Shown one piece after another: positions 5,253 through 12,702 of a stretch of 12,702 bases of DNA; positions within the stretch are counted from its first letter, which is position 1, and every line of letters begins with the position of its first letter. Origin of the DNA: JACVRW01 sp040509755 (GTDB taxonomy: Bacteria; Actinomycetota; Thermoleophilia; Solirubrobacterales; Thermoleophilaceae); the NCBI GenBank assembly GCA_040509755.1, contig JBEVKF010000127.1, positions 1-12,702 on the forward strand, read 5' to 3'. Under the pieces are notes generated by a model. It was not told the DNA's origin. It searched no databases and worked only from the letters and a program-made list of their open reading frames with translations. Position numbers and translations under genes: made by a program.

Positions 5253-7406
5253 ATGCTGGAGGCGTTTCTCTTCTGGGGCTTCGCGCTGCTCGTGGGTCTC
5301 GTGGCGCTCCCGGCAGCGGGATTCCTGTTCGCCCGTCTTCCCGGCCGAGGGCTCGCGCTCGCCCGCCCACTCGGGGTTCTGCTGCTCGCATATCCGGTCT
5401 GGCTTCTCGCGAGCGTCGACGTCCTCCCGTACCGCGCCTGGAGCCCCTATTTCGGGCTCGTGCTCCTCGCAGCGGTGGGAGGCGCGATCTGGGTCGCGGC
5501 AAGCCGTCCGCTGCCGGGAGGAGCGACGCTGCGACTCTGGCTCGTGGGCGAAGCGGTCTTCACGACCGCGTTCTTCGCGTGGGCACTCATGCGCAGCTTC
5601 GCGCCCGACGTGTGGAACACCGAGAAGCCGATGGACATGGCGTTCGTCAATGCGGTCAACCGCACCGAGTGGTTCCCGCCGCACGACCCGTGGATGTCGG
5701 GCGAGAGCCTCAACTACTACTACTTCGGCCACTACGTCGTCGCTCTGCTGATCCGCGCGACCGGAATCGCTCCTGCATCCGGGTTCAACCTCGGCGTGGC
5801 GCTGTTCTACGCGCTGACGGCCAGCGCGCTCTTCGCGGTGGCTGCGACGCTCGCGCTCTCGCGCGAGAGGGCGACGCTCCTGAAGGCGAGCCTCGCCGGG
5901 CTCGCGGCCGTCGCCTTCGCGCTCGTGCTCGGGAATCTTGCGGGGGCGGTCGAGTTTCTCGGCGACCCCCGCCCGCTCATTCAGTACGACTGGTGGTCGC
6001 CGTCGCGCGTCATCGACGGGACGGCGAACGAGTTCCCGTTCTTCAGTTACCTCCTCGGGGATCTCCACGCCCACGTGATGGCGACGCCTTTCGCACTCGT
6101 CGCGGTGGCCTACGCGCTGCAGCTCGCACTGAGCGGGCCTCGTAGTGGCCGCGACGCTCGGTCGCTGGCGCTCGCAGCATGCGAGCTCGTCCTCGCGGCC
6201 CTCGTCCTCGGCTCGCTCTACGCAATCAACAGCCTCGACTTCCCGACCGCGCTCGTGGTCGTCCTCGGCGGCGCCGTGCTCTGGCTGATCCGACCGCAGA
6301 CGGGAGAGATCGGACGCATGCTCGTCTGGTTGCTCCTCCTTGGCGTCACGGCGCTGGCGCTGTTCGCGCCGTTCGTCGTTCGCTATGCGCCTGACGCGGC
6401 CGGCGTTGCGCTGGTGCGGGAGCGCGATTCCTTCACCGGCTTCGCAACAGACATCGCTCTGATCTATGCCCTCCCGCTGTGGATCGTCGCCGCGGCGCTG
6501 GCCCATCGCCTTGCCGCGCCGTTTCGGTACGTGGCCTGGAGCGCTGTCGCGGTCCTCGTACTGCTCGTCGCGCTCGGTCCTGAACGGGTGGCGGGCCTCT
6601 TCCTCGTCGGAGCGGTGGCGGCCATCGCGTTGCACGCGGCTCTCGACCGGCGACTGATCCAGCCGGAGCGCTTCTTCTGGCTCCTCGTCGCTCTGGGCAT
6701 GTCGCTCGTCGCCGTGGGCGAGTTCGCCTACATCAGAGACGACTTCGCGGGAACCGCGAGCTACCGCTTCAACACTGTCTTCAAGGCCGGGTACCAGGCG
6801 TGGTTCCTGCTCGCGATCGCCGCGGGGTGCTGCGTGGTCTGGGCCGGCGGCTGGCTCCGAAGGCCGATGCTGCGCGCCTGGACGACCGGCATCGCGGTGC
6901 TCGTCGCTCTGCTCGCCGTCTATCCGGTCGCGGGCTCCTATGCGAGGACGAACGGCTTTTCGGCGGAGCCGACTCTCGACGGCGATCGCTGGCTCGCAGC
7001 GTCGCAACCGGGCGATGCAGGAGCGATCCGTTGGCTCCGTTCGAACGTCCGCGGCGTGCCGGCGATCCTCGAGGCGTTCGGGCCGGATTTCAGTCAGGAC
7101 GGCCACGCACGGATCTCGACGTTCACCGGGCTTCCGGCTGTGCTCGGATGGGCCGGACACGAGCTCCAGTGGGGACACGATCCCGGATCGCGTCCGGACG
7201 ACGTCCGGCTCGCGTACTCCACGCTCGATCTCGGGGTCGCACGCCGGCTCCTCGCGCGGTACGACGTCCGCTACGTCGTGGTCGGTTCGCTCGAGCGCGC
7301 GCAGTACCCGTCGGCCGGCCTTGCGAAGTTCGACCGCCTGGGTCGCCGGGTCTACGAATCCGACGGAACCATCGTGTACGAGCTCCCGTCGTCCGTCGAT
7401 GGCTGA
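5253..7406 (+). CDS. Chlor_Arch_YYY / DUF2298 family membrane protein (TIGR03662), single-domain form
   Basis: This 717-residue, very hydrophobic protein has roughly a dozen or more membrane segments and a soluble C-terminal domain from about residue 565. Family landmarks: EKPMDMAFVN (124-133), FPPHDPW (141-147), NYYYFGHY (154-161, the name-giving YYYxG motif), FSYLLGDLHAH (264-274), SLDFP (327-331), RFNTVFKAGYQAW (505-517) and YVVVGSLERAQYP (674-686). Length fits the single-domain class of about 700-900 residues. No activity has been established for the family to my knowledge. The order acidic loop, FPPxDPW, YYYFG resembles the first external loop of GT-C glycosyltransferases, so I infer an extracytoplasmic sugar transferase using a polyprenyl donor. 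GAGGA stands three bases before the ATG. The end overlaps the next gene by eight bases, and the RTX gene lies 69 bases upstream. Confidence 0.88.
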   Translation: MLEAFLFWGFALLVGLVALPAAGFLFARLPGRGLALARPLGVLLLAYPVWLLASVDVLPYRAWSPYFGLVLLAAVGGAIWVAASRPLPGGATLRLWLVGEAVFTTAFFAWALMRSFAPDVWNTEKPMDMAFVNAVNRTEWFPPHDPWMSGESLNYYYFGHYVVALLIRATGIAPASGFNLGVALFYALTASALFAVAATLALSRERATLLKASLAGLAAVAFALVLGNLAGAVEFLGDPRPLIQYDWWSPSRVIDGTANEFPFFSYLLGDLHAHVMATPFALVAVAYALQLALSGPRSGRDARSLALAACELVLAALVLGSLYAINSLDFPTALVVVLGGAVLWLIRPQTGEIGRMLVWLLLLGVTALALFAPFVVRYAPDAAGVALVRERDSFTGFATDIALIYALPLWIVAAALAHRLAAPFRYVAWSAVAVLVLLVALGPERVAGLFLVGAVAAIALHAALDRRLIQPERFFWLLVALGMSLVAVGEFAYIRDDFAGTASYRFNTVFKAGYQAWFLLAIAAGCCVVWAGGWLRRPMLRAWTTGIAVLVALLAVYPVAGSYARTNGFSAEPTLDGDRWLAASQPGDAGAIRWLRSNVRGVPAILEAFGPDFSQDGHARISTFTGLPAVLGWAGHELQWGHDPGSRPDDVRLAYSTLDLGVARRLLARYDVRYVVVGSLERAQYPSAGLAKFDRLGRRVYESDGTIVYELPSSVDG

Positions 7407-9273
7407 GATGCCGGAGCCCGCGTCGGCGAGCAGGATGGGCGTGCACGCCGAGACACGTCTCACGAGAGCGCTGGCGCACTCGCGAGCCCCGATCGCCGTC
7501 CTCATCGTAATTGTCGCCGTCGGTGCGGCCCTCCGCCTCACAGGGAACGACTGGGATAGCGGCGCACACCTCCATCCGGACGAGCGCTACCTGAGCATCG
7601 TGTCCGACAACGTCGAATGGCCCCTGTCGGTGGGCGGGTACTTCGACGTCGAGCGCTCCCCACTCTCGCCCTACAACACCGAGCCTGGACAGGCCTACGT
7701 CTACGGCCAGCTTCCGCTCATCACGACGAAGGGCGTCGCGACACTGATCGGTCGCGACGGCTACGACGAGCTCTATCTAGTCGGTCGCAGGCTGTCGGCG
7801 ATCCTCGATATCGCGTCGATCGTCCTCGTGTTCTTGATCGGATCGAGCCTCCTGCTGCCCTTCGGACGCAGGATTGCCACCTGGGGAGCCCTGCTCGGGG
7901 CGGCGCTCTACGCGCTGAGCGCCCTGGCCATCCAGCTCTCCCACTTCTTCACGGTCGAGTCGTGGCTCGTCTTCAGCACGCTGCTCGCGTTCTACCTCGC
8001 GCTCCTCGTCGGACGCCGGCCGCTCGACGCGGGTCGCACTGGCTCGCTCGCGCTCCTTGCCGGGACAGGCTCCGCGGTCGCCCTCGCCACCGCGTCGAAG
8101 GCCAGCGGGCTGCTCGTCCTTCTTCCCGTCGTCATTGCGCTCGCGCTGCGTCCGGGTGGCGGACTCGACCGTACGACGCGAGCGCTCTCGATCGTCGGCT
8201 CGCTCCTCGCCGTCGCAGTCGCCGGCTACCTCACGTTCCGACTCGTCTCCCCCTACGCGTTCGAGCACTCGAGCTGGTTGGACCTCCGGCCGAACGAGAG
8301 GTACCGCGCCGCGCTCGAGGCGCAGCAGCGGGCGATCGGTGGAGAGTTCCTGTACCCGCCCGCATACCAGTGGCTCCTTTCGGAGCCCTTCGTCGACCCG
8401 CTCCGGAACCTTGTCGTCTGGGGACTCGGCCTCCCGCTGGGCATCGCCGCAGTCGCCGGGACGATCTGGTTGCTCGTCGACGCTGCGCGCCGAGTCCGCC
8501 GGGGCTCGCAGGACGCAACGCGAGCGGTACCGCTCGTCCCGCTCATGCTGCTCGCGTTCGTCATCGTCACTTTCGCTTACTTCGGATCGCGCTTCGCGCA
8601 CTCGATCAGGTACCTCGTGCCGATCGTCCCGTTCCTTTGTGTCTGCGCGGCGTTCGCTTTCGTCGCCCTCCACCGCCGCAGCCGCGGCGTTGCGATCGCG
8701 CTCGCCGCTGCGCTGCTCGCGGGGACGCTGCTCTACGCCGTGTCCTTCCAGCAGATCTACCGGCGTCCTCACACACGTGTTGTCGCATCCGAGTGGATCT
8801 ACGCGAACGCCCCCGAGGGATCGTCGATCGTCAGCGAGCACTGGGACGACGGGCTTCCGGTCGGTGCGCCGCCAGACCGCTACCGTCTGCGGCAGCTCGC
8901 CGTCTTCGACCCGGACGACGGGTCGAAGCTGCGCAAGCTGTACGACGGGCTCGCCGGCGCGGACTACTACGTGCTCAGCTCGCCCCGGGCTTCGGCGACC
9001 ATCGGACGGCTCCCGGATCGGTTTCCGCTCATGTCGCGCTTCTATCGTCTCCTCGAGGACGGGCAGCTCGGCTTTCGACGGGCCGCATCGTTCACGTCCT
9101 ATCCGGGTCTGTTCGGCGTCGAGCTCGTCGACCGGGACGCGGAAGAGGCGTTCTGGGTCTACGACCACCCACCGGTCGCGGTCTACGAGCGCGTCGCGCC
9201 GGTGCCATGGCCGCGCTTCCGAGGGACGGTGTGCTCCTACGGACCGGCCCCGGGTTGCGTCCGGAGCCGGTAG
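7399..9273 (+). CDS. Glycosyltransferase family 39 / ArnT-like, polyprenyl-phosphate-sugar dependent
   Basis: This 624-residue GT-C-type membrane protein has a membrane anchor at about 30-48, then the external loop HLHPDERYLS (57-66), whose Asp-Glu pair sits where PMT/ArnT enzymes hold their catalytic acid. Later landmarks are FFTVESW (183-189), ATASKASGLLVLLP (230-243) and SRFAHSIRYLVPIVPF (397-412), typical of the PMT_2 group. A soluble domain from about 455 holds ASEWIYANAPEGSSIVSEHW (463-482) and ADYYVLS (521-527). It is predicted to move a sugar from a lipid carrier to an external acceptor, protein or glycan. I chose the ATG at 7399, which overlaps the YYY stop by eight bases; the in-frame ATGs at 7408 and 7435 are possible and no Shine-Dalgarno decides between them. 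The open frame begins far upstream at 6940, but that part only shadows the YYY gene. The last 37 bases overlap a convergent gene. Confidence 0.85.
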   Translation: MAEMPEPASASRMGVHAETRLTRALAHSRAPIAVLIVIVAVGAALRLTGNDWDSGAHLHPDERYLSIVSDNVEWPLSVGGYFDVERSPLSPYNTEPGQAYVYGQLPLITTKGVATLIGRDGYDELYLVGRRLSAILDIASIVLVFLIGSSLLLPFGRRIATWGALLGAALYALSALAIQLSHFFTVESWLVFSTLLAFYLALLVGRRPLDAGRTGSLALLAGTGSAVALATASKASGLLVLLPVVIALALRPGGGLDRTTRALSIVGSLLAVAVAGYLTFRLVSPYAFEHSSWLDLRPNERYRAALEAQQRAIGGEFLYPPAYQWLLSEPFVDPLRNLVVWGLGLPLGIAAVAGTIWLLVDAARRVRRGSQDATRAVPLVPLMLLAFVIVTFAYFGSRFAHSIRYLVPIVPFLCVCAAFAFVALHRRSRGVAIALAAALLAGTLLYAVSFQQIYRRPHTRVVASEWIYANAPEGSSIVSEHWDDGLPVGAPPDRYRLRQLAVFDPDDGSKLRKLYDGLAGADYYVLSSPRASATIGRLPDRFPLMSRFYRLLEDGQLGFRRAASFTSYPGLFGVELVDRDAEEAFWVYDHPPVAVYERVAPVPWPRFRGTVCSYGPAPGCVRSR

Positions 9274-11909
9274 ACGCTCGTTCCCTCGTTTCGGTAGACG
9301 AGATCCCAGAGGACTCCTTCGCGCGCCGCCCACTTCCGCTGCCCGCGGGGGAAGTACGCACGCTCGAGCTCACCCACGACGAGGTACTCCGCGCCGTACC
9401 GCCGGAAGATCCGGTAGGCACGCTCGGGGTCTCGCGTGCGGTACGCCTGCTGGACGTCCGCGATCCGACTCTCGATCGCCTCCGGAGTCGCGCTCCCGCG
9501 CTGCTGTCGCTGGTGGAAGTCCCAGCCCACGATCGCCGGGTTGCCGGTGAACATCGCGAAGCGGTTCCCCCAGCCGTAGAGCGTCGGCCTCGTGTTGAGC
9601 TCTGCCACGACGGGCGACCCTTCGACGTTGTCGAGCATCCACCGGATCGCCCCGAGATCGTGCGCGAGCGTCAGCATTCTGCCCCTGTCCGAGTGGACGG
9701 CCTTGGCCATGAAGGCACTTCCGTCGAGCGTGGCGCCGACCGAGGTGTCGAACCGGTGGTCGATCCTGGCTCGGGTTGCGAATGCCGGGTAGAGAAGGGT
9801 CGCCGCGAAGAGCAGGACTGCGGCGCTCTGCCAGGCGATGCGGACCGCCCGTCCCAAGTGACGGAGCGCGTCGTGGGTCACGTGGGCTCCGACGGCGGCG
9901 GCGAGGCCCCACACGACCCACACTTGCAGGTAGGTCTTGAAGACGGTGTTCGAGCGGCCGATGTCGATGTCCTGGACGACCACGTACTCGACGGCCAGGG
10001 TGAGGAGCAGCCCGCAAGCCACGAGAACTAGCGTCATCTGCCAGAGCCGCTGGCCGAGAGCCGGCGCGTTCTCCCGTATTCGTCGTGGGACGAGGACGAC
10101 GGTGAGGGTGAGCAGCGCGACGATCAGCCCTGCGACGGACTCCCCGACCACAGCGAGCACGGGTACGGCCAGGGCGACGACGACGACGCCGGCTGCGCTC
10201 GCGACATAGGCGATCGACGGATGGACGAGGGCCCGATGCAGGTCGAACAGCCGGCGCGGCTTCCTCGTCCGCACGACGAGTCGAAGAGCACGTGCCGCCG
10301 GTCCGAGATCGTTGGCGACCGCGAAGTCGGCGACCAACGCGCTCGTGATGAGGAAGAGGAAGAAGCCGTGAATCGTCAGGTAGTCGCCGAGCGAGGTCCG
10401 GCCTCCTCGCCAGACGTCGAAGCCCGTGAACGTCGAGCGGAAGTGATCGTGGAACGGGAGGTAGGCGACGTACGCAGCCCCGACCAGCGCGATGGCCAGC
10501 GCTGCGGCGCGAACGAGCGCATGGAGGTCGAGCCGCCCACGCGCCGTCCATGATCCAAGCAAGAGCGCGACAGCGGCCAGCGCCGCATACGTGGGGAAGT
10601 CCCAGGTGTTGATGACCCAGAGCGACCCGACGACGATCGCGAGAAGGAGAAAGCGGACGGCCGCGCCGAGTCGCCGATCGCCGGTCCCGGCCCCGACGTA
10701 TCCGAGCGCCAACCCAAGCGCCGTCGCGGTGAAGGGCAGCGCCATCGCGTGCGCGTGGAGGTCTGCGAAGAGGTACGTGAAAGCGGGGAACTCGGTGATC
10801 GGCCCGGGCTCGCCGGGCCCGGGGGAGATCGCGCGGCTCGCGTTCCAGAACCACCAGTCGACCGGGATCTCGCCCTTTGCCCGCTCGACGAGCACCTTGA
10901 CCTCGCCGAGGTTTCCGATGACGACGACAAAGACGGCCGCGAAAGCTGCCGTGAGCAGCGATCGTCTCCCCACTGCGCCCCGTATGCGCGTCACGAGGGC
11001 GAGGCAGGTTCCGAAGGCCGCGGCGCCGAGGAGGGCCGCGAGCGTCGGAATCGCGAGGTTGTAGGCGACGTAGGGCGCTATGGCAGTGGCCTTGACGAGC
11101 GCGCCCACGATGACGAATCCGAAGTAGTAGTAGTTGATGTACCCGCCCGCGAACCACGGGTCGTAGGGAGGGAACTCCTCGGACTTGACGACGGCGTTCA
11201 GATAGGCGAGGTCCATCGGCTTCTCGCCGCCGAGCCACGGATGCCAGAGATCGGGGTTCGCCCAGCGGACCGCGAGAAAGGCCGCGAACAGCGCCCAGAA
11301 GACAGCCTCCTCCGCGGCGAGAACCCTGGCGTTGCCGCGCGCCCAGGCGACCATCTCTCGGTGACGACCGAGCGTGATCGCGATGCCGCCCGCTCCGAGC
11401 GCTGCTGCGACCATCACGAGCGTCCCCCGCGAGAACGGCGCGACCTCGGCGCTCGCGAGCCACCAGGAGATCCACGCGACGAGCAGGATCCCCACCGGGC
11501 GCGCAAACGCGAAGCCCCGATCTGGAAGAGACGCTCCTGCCACCCACACGTAAGGAAGTCCGACGATCCCCGCGGCGATGAGCGCCAGCATCCAGACAAG
11601 CACGGGCACCTGATCGGAGATCCCCGACGTGTCGAAGAGGTCGTGCCACGTCCCCGCCGCGCGGTAATGGGCGATCTCGCTCGGGGTCAGGAGCAGCTCT
11701 TCACGAGCCTGCCGGGCTTCACTCGACGACGGCCGGACGCCGTCCCAGTCGAGGGCAGCCCTTCTGGGCGTCGCTTCCCGCTCTGCTGCGTCGGCCGAGC
11801 CTGCGAGCGCGACGACGGATGTCGAGAGCAGGCCTGACACGATGAGCGCGGCGACAACTCGGCGCGACGTGCATCGATCCGGGTGGCGCGGCACTCGACG
11901 AGGAATCAT
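9237..11909 (-). CDS. Second Chlor_Arch_YYY / DUF2298 membrane protein, with an N-terminal exported extension
   Basis: This 890-residue paralogue of the protein at 5253-7406 carries the same landmarks: EKPMDLAYLN (229-238), FPPYDPW (246-252), NYYYFG (259-264), TYLFADLHAH (378-387), TWDFP (435-439), SNTVFKTYLQVW (653-664) and YLVVGELERAYFP (842-854). From residue 101 it parallels the start of its paralogue, including DRGFAFARPVGILL against GRGLALARPLGVLL. The first ~100 residues are extra: a signal-peptide-like stretch (16-41, ending GSADA) followed by about 60 polar residues predicted outside. It is transcribed toward the GT39 gene with a 37-base convergent overlap, and its ATG is 14 bases from the divergent ALG5-like gene. 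A GTG start at residue 101 (base 11609) would remove the extension, but the extension's coherent signal sequence favours the ATG. Transferase function is inferred from GT-C-like motifs only. Confidence 0.87.
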   Translation of the reverse strand: MIPRRVPRHPDRCTSRRVVAALIVSGLLSTSVVALAGSADAAEREATPRRAALDWDGVRPSSSEARQAREELLLTPSEIAHYRAAGTWHDLFDTSGISDQVPVLVWMLALIAAGIVGLPYVWVAGASLPDRGFAFARPVGILLVAWISWWLASAEVAPFSRGTLVMVAAALGAGGIAITLGRHREMVAWARGNARVLAAEEAVFWALFAAFLAVRWANPDLWHPWLGGEKPMDLAYLNAVVKSEEFPPYDPWFAGGYINYYYFGFVIVGALVKATAIAPYVAYNLAIPTLAALLGAAAFGTCLALVTRIRGAVGRRSLLTAAFAAVFVVVIGNLGEVKVLVERAKGEIPVDWWFWNASRAISPGPGEPGPITEFPAFTYLFADLHAHAMALPFTATALGLALGYVGAGTGDRRLGAAVRFLLLAIVVGSLWVINTWDFPTYAALAAVALLLGSWTARGRLDLHALVRAAALAIALVGAAYVAYLPFHDHFRSTFTGFDVWRGGRTSLGDYLTIHGFFLFLITSALVADFAVANDLGPAARALRLVVRTRKPRRLFDLHRALVHPSIAYVASAAGVVVVALAVPVLAVVGESVAGLIVALLTLTVVLVPRRIRENAPALGQRLWQMTLVLVACGLLLTLAVEYVVVQDIDIGRSNTVFKTYLQVWVVWGLAAAVGAHVTHDALRHLGRAVRIAWQSAAVLLFAATLLYPAFATRARIDHRFDTSVGATLDGSAFMAKAVHSDRGRMLTLAHDLGAIRWMLDNVEGSPVVAELNTRPTLYGWGNRFAMFTGNPAIVGWDFHQRQQRGSATPEAIESRIADVQQAYRTRDPERAYRIFRRYGAEYLVVGELERAYFPRGQRKWAAREGVLWDLVYRNEGTSVYRLRTQPGAGP

Positions 11910-11910
11910 C

Positions 11911-11916
11911 TATTGT
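11911..11916 (+). promoter_or_regulatory. Candidate -10 box of a leaderless promoter (ALG5-like gene)
   Basis: TATTGT fits TANNNT and ends seven bases before the ATG at 11924, matching the arrangement before the flavoprotein gene. No Shine-Dalgarno is present and no -35 box is recognisable. The 14-base divergent gap means this box nearly touches the start of the minus-strand YYY gene. Confidence 0.4.
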
Positions 11917-11923
11917 CGCGCCG

Positions 11924-12700
11924 ATGACCGGCGGCCAGGGTGAGTCGGTGCGCACCCTGGCGATCGTCGTTCCCGCATTCAACGAGGAGAGGCGCCTGGG
12001 CGCGCTCTTCGAGGCACTCGAGCGCGATGCGGACCGCGTCGCCGAGGCTGGGGGCTATCGCCTGGACGAGGTGATCGTGGTAGACGACGGCTCCACGGAC
12101 GGGACGGCCGCCCTTCTCGACGGATACGGCGCGCTCGACGGCCGCCTTCGGGTCGTCCACTTCGCTCGCAACGAGGGGAAGGGAGCGGCGGTTCGCGGTG
12201 GGGCGCTTCATGCGAGCGCCGACTTCGCGCTCGTGACCGACGTCGATCTCTCGACTCCTCTCGACGACCTCGTGACTCTGGTCGCCGCCTGCGGGGAAGG
12301 CGTCGATGCGGCGATGGGATCGCGGGCGCTCCGCTCCTCGCGAGTGCTCGTCCGTCAGCCCGCATACCGAGAACTGATGGGAAAGGCATTCAATGTGGCG
12401 CTTCGCATCCTCACGCGTCTTCCGTACCGCGACACACAATGCGGTTTCAAGCTCTTTCGTCTCGAGACCACCCGGGTGCTCTTCGAGCGCCAGCGCGTAC
12501 GCGGTTTCGCCTACGACGCCGAGATCTGCGTTCTCGCGCGGCAGCACGGGCTACGGATCGTCGAGGTTCCCGTGCGCTGGTCCAACCACCCCGACACGCA
12601 CGTCAAGCTCTTCGCCTCCTCGGCCCGGATGGGGCTCGACCTCCTCCGCATCGCCTGGCTCGCGCGACGGCGCGGCGGAAACGCGAATCGAGGGTCCTGA
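11924..12700 (+). CDS. Family 2 glycosyltransferase, ALG5-like (polyprenyl-phosphate glucose synthase type)
   Basis: This complete 258-residue GT-A enzyme is predicted to make a polyprenyl-phosphate-linked hexose, glucose by family analogy, from a nucleotide sugar at the inner membrane face. Visible motifs: AIVVPAFNEERRL (13-25); VIVVDDGSTDGT (50-61) with the Asp pair binding the nucleotide; RNEGKGAAVRGG (82-93); DVDLSTP (106-112), the metal-binding signature typical of ALG5/DPG synthases; DTQCGFKLF (170-178); FAYDAEI (195-201) with the probable catalytic Asp-Ala-Glu; and VEVPVRWSNHP (213-223). There is no N-terminal membrane helix, unlike eukaryotic ALG5. It diverges from the second YYY gene. 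I chose the ATG at 11924 because of the upstream TATTGT box; a GTG at 11948 is the alternative. It differs clearly from the DPM1-like GT2 at 2210-2938, so the locus probably makes two lipid-linked sugars. Confidence 0.86.
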   Translation: MTGGQGESVRTLAIVVPAFNEERRLGALFEALERDADRVAEAGGYRLDEVIVVDDGSTDGTAALLDGYGALDGRLRVVHFARNEGKGAAVRGGALHASADFALVTDVDLSTPLDDLVTLVAACGEGVDAAMGSRALRSSRVLVRQPAYRELMGKAFNVALRILTRLPYRDTQCGFKLFRLETTRVLFERQRVRGFAYDAEICVLARQHGLRIVEVPVRWSNHPDTHVKLFASSARMGLDLLRIAWLARRRGGNANRGS

Positions 12701-12702
12701 GG

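Noticed and set aside
4425..7541. Uninterrupted 3.1-kb antisense frame (1038 codons) opposite the RTX, YYY and GT39 genes
   Set aside because: Its product is Arg/Glu/Asp-rich, without domains or hydrophobic segments, and the opposite strand encodes recognisable families. Long antisense frames are expected in high-GC genes with strong codon bias.
7617..10031. 804-codon plus-strand frame bridging the GT39 gene and the opposite strand of the second YYY gene
   Set aside because: Arg/Pro/Ala-rich product with no family features; both parts are explained by real genes in other frames.

Overview
The window is dense, GC-rich bacterial DNA with strong third-position G/C bias, eight protein genes and almost no non-coding sequence. 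The largest gap is 146 bases, at 4264-4409; there is no gene-free stretch above 300 bases and no RNA gene, insertion sequence or CRISPR array was seen. High GC, leaderless-looking starts and a Sec-exported Thr-Pro/RTX protein suggest a deep-branching actinomycete (Thermoleophilia-like). Chloroflexota is the main alternative, because the two rarest families here were first described from Chloroflexi and archaea. The taxonomic call is inference.

Layout. 1-636 (+) is the 3' end of a UPF0104/flippase-like membrane protein. 588-4263 (-) is a tightly coupled three-gene operon, transcribed in this order: a UDP-galactopyranose-mutase-like flavoprotein, a DPM1-like family 2 glycosyltransferase, and a TIGR03663 (Agl23-type) membrane protein. 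From a divergent control region at 4264-4409, 4410-9273 (+) encodes a secreted protein with a Thr-Pro linker and RTX repeats, then a Chlor_Arch_YYY/DUF2298 membrane protein and an ArnT/PMT-like glycosyltransferase. 9237-11909 (-) is a second, longer Chlor_Arch_YYY protein. 11924-12700 (+) is an ALG5-like polyprenyl-phosphate glucosyltransferase.

Working model (inference). The two GT2 enzymes would load sugars onto polyprenyl phosphate at the inner membrane face. The flavoprotein may adjust a sugar nucleotide, and the flippase-like protein may help move lipid-linked sugar across the membrane. Four multi-membrane proteins (one TIGR03663, two YYY, one GT39-like) look like GT-C transferases that use the lipid-linked sugars outside the cell. 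The Thr-rich linker of the secreted RTX protein is a plausible local acceptor. The function of the YYY and TIGR03663 families is, to my knowledge, not established; their concentration here with complete donor-side machinery is the most interesting feature of the window.
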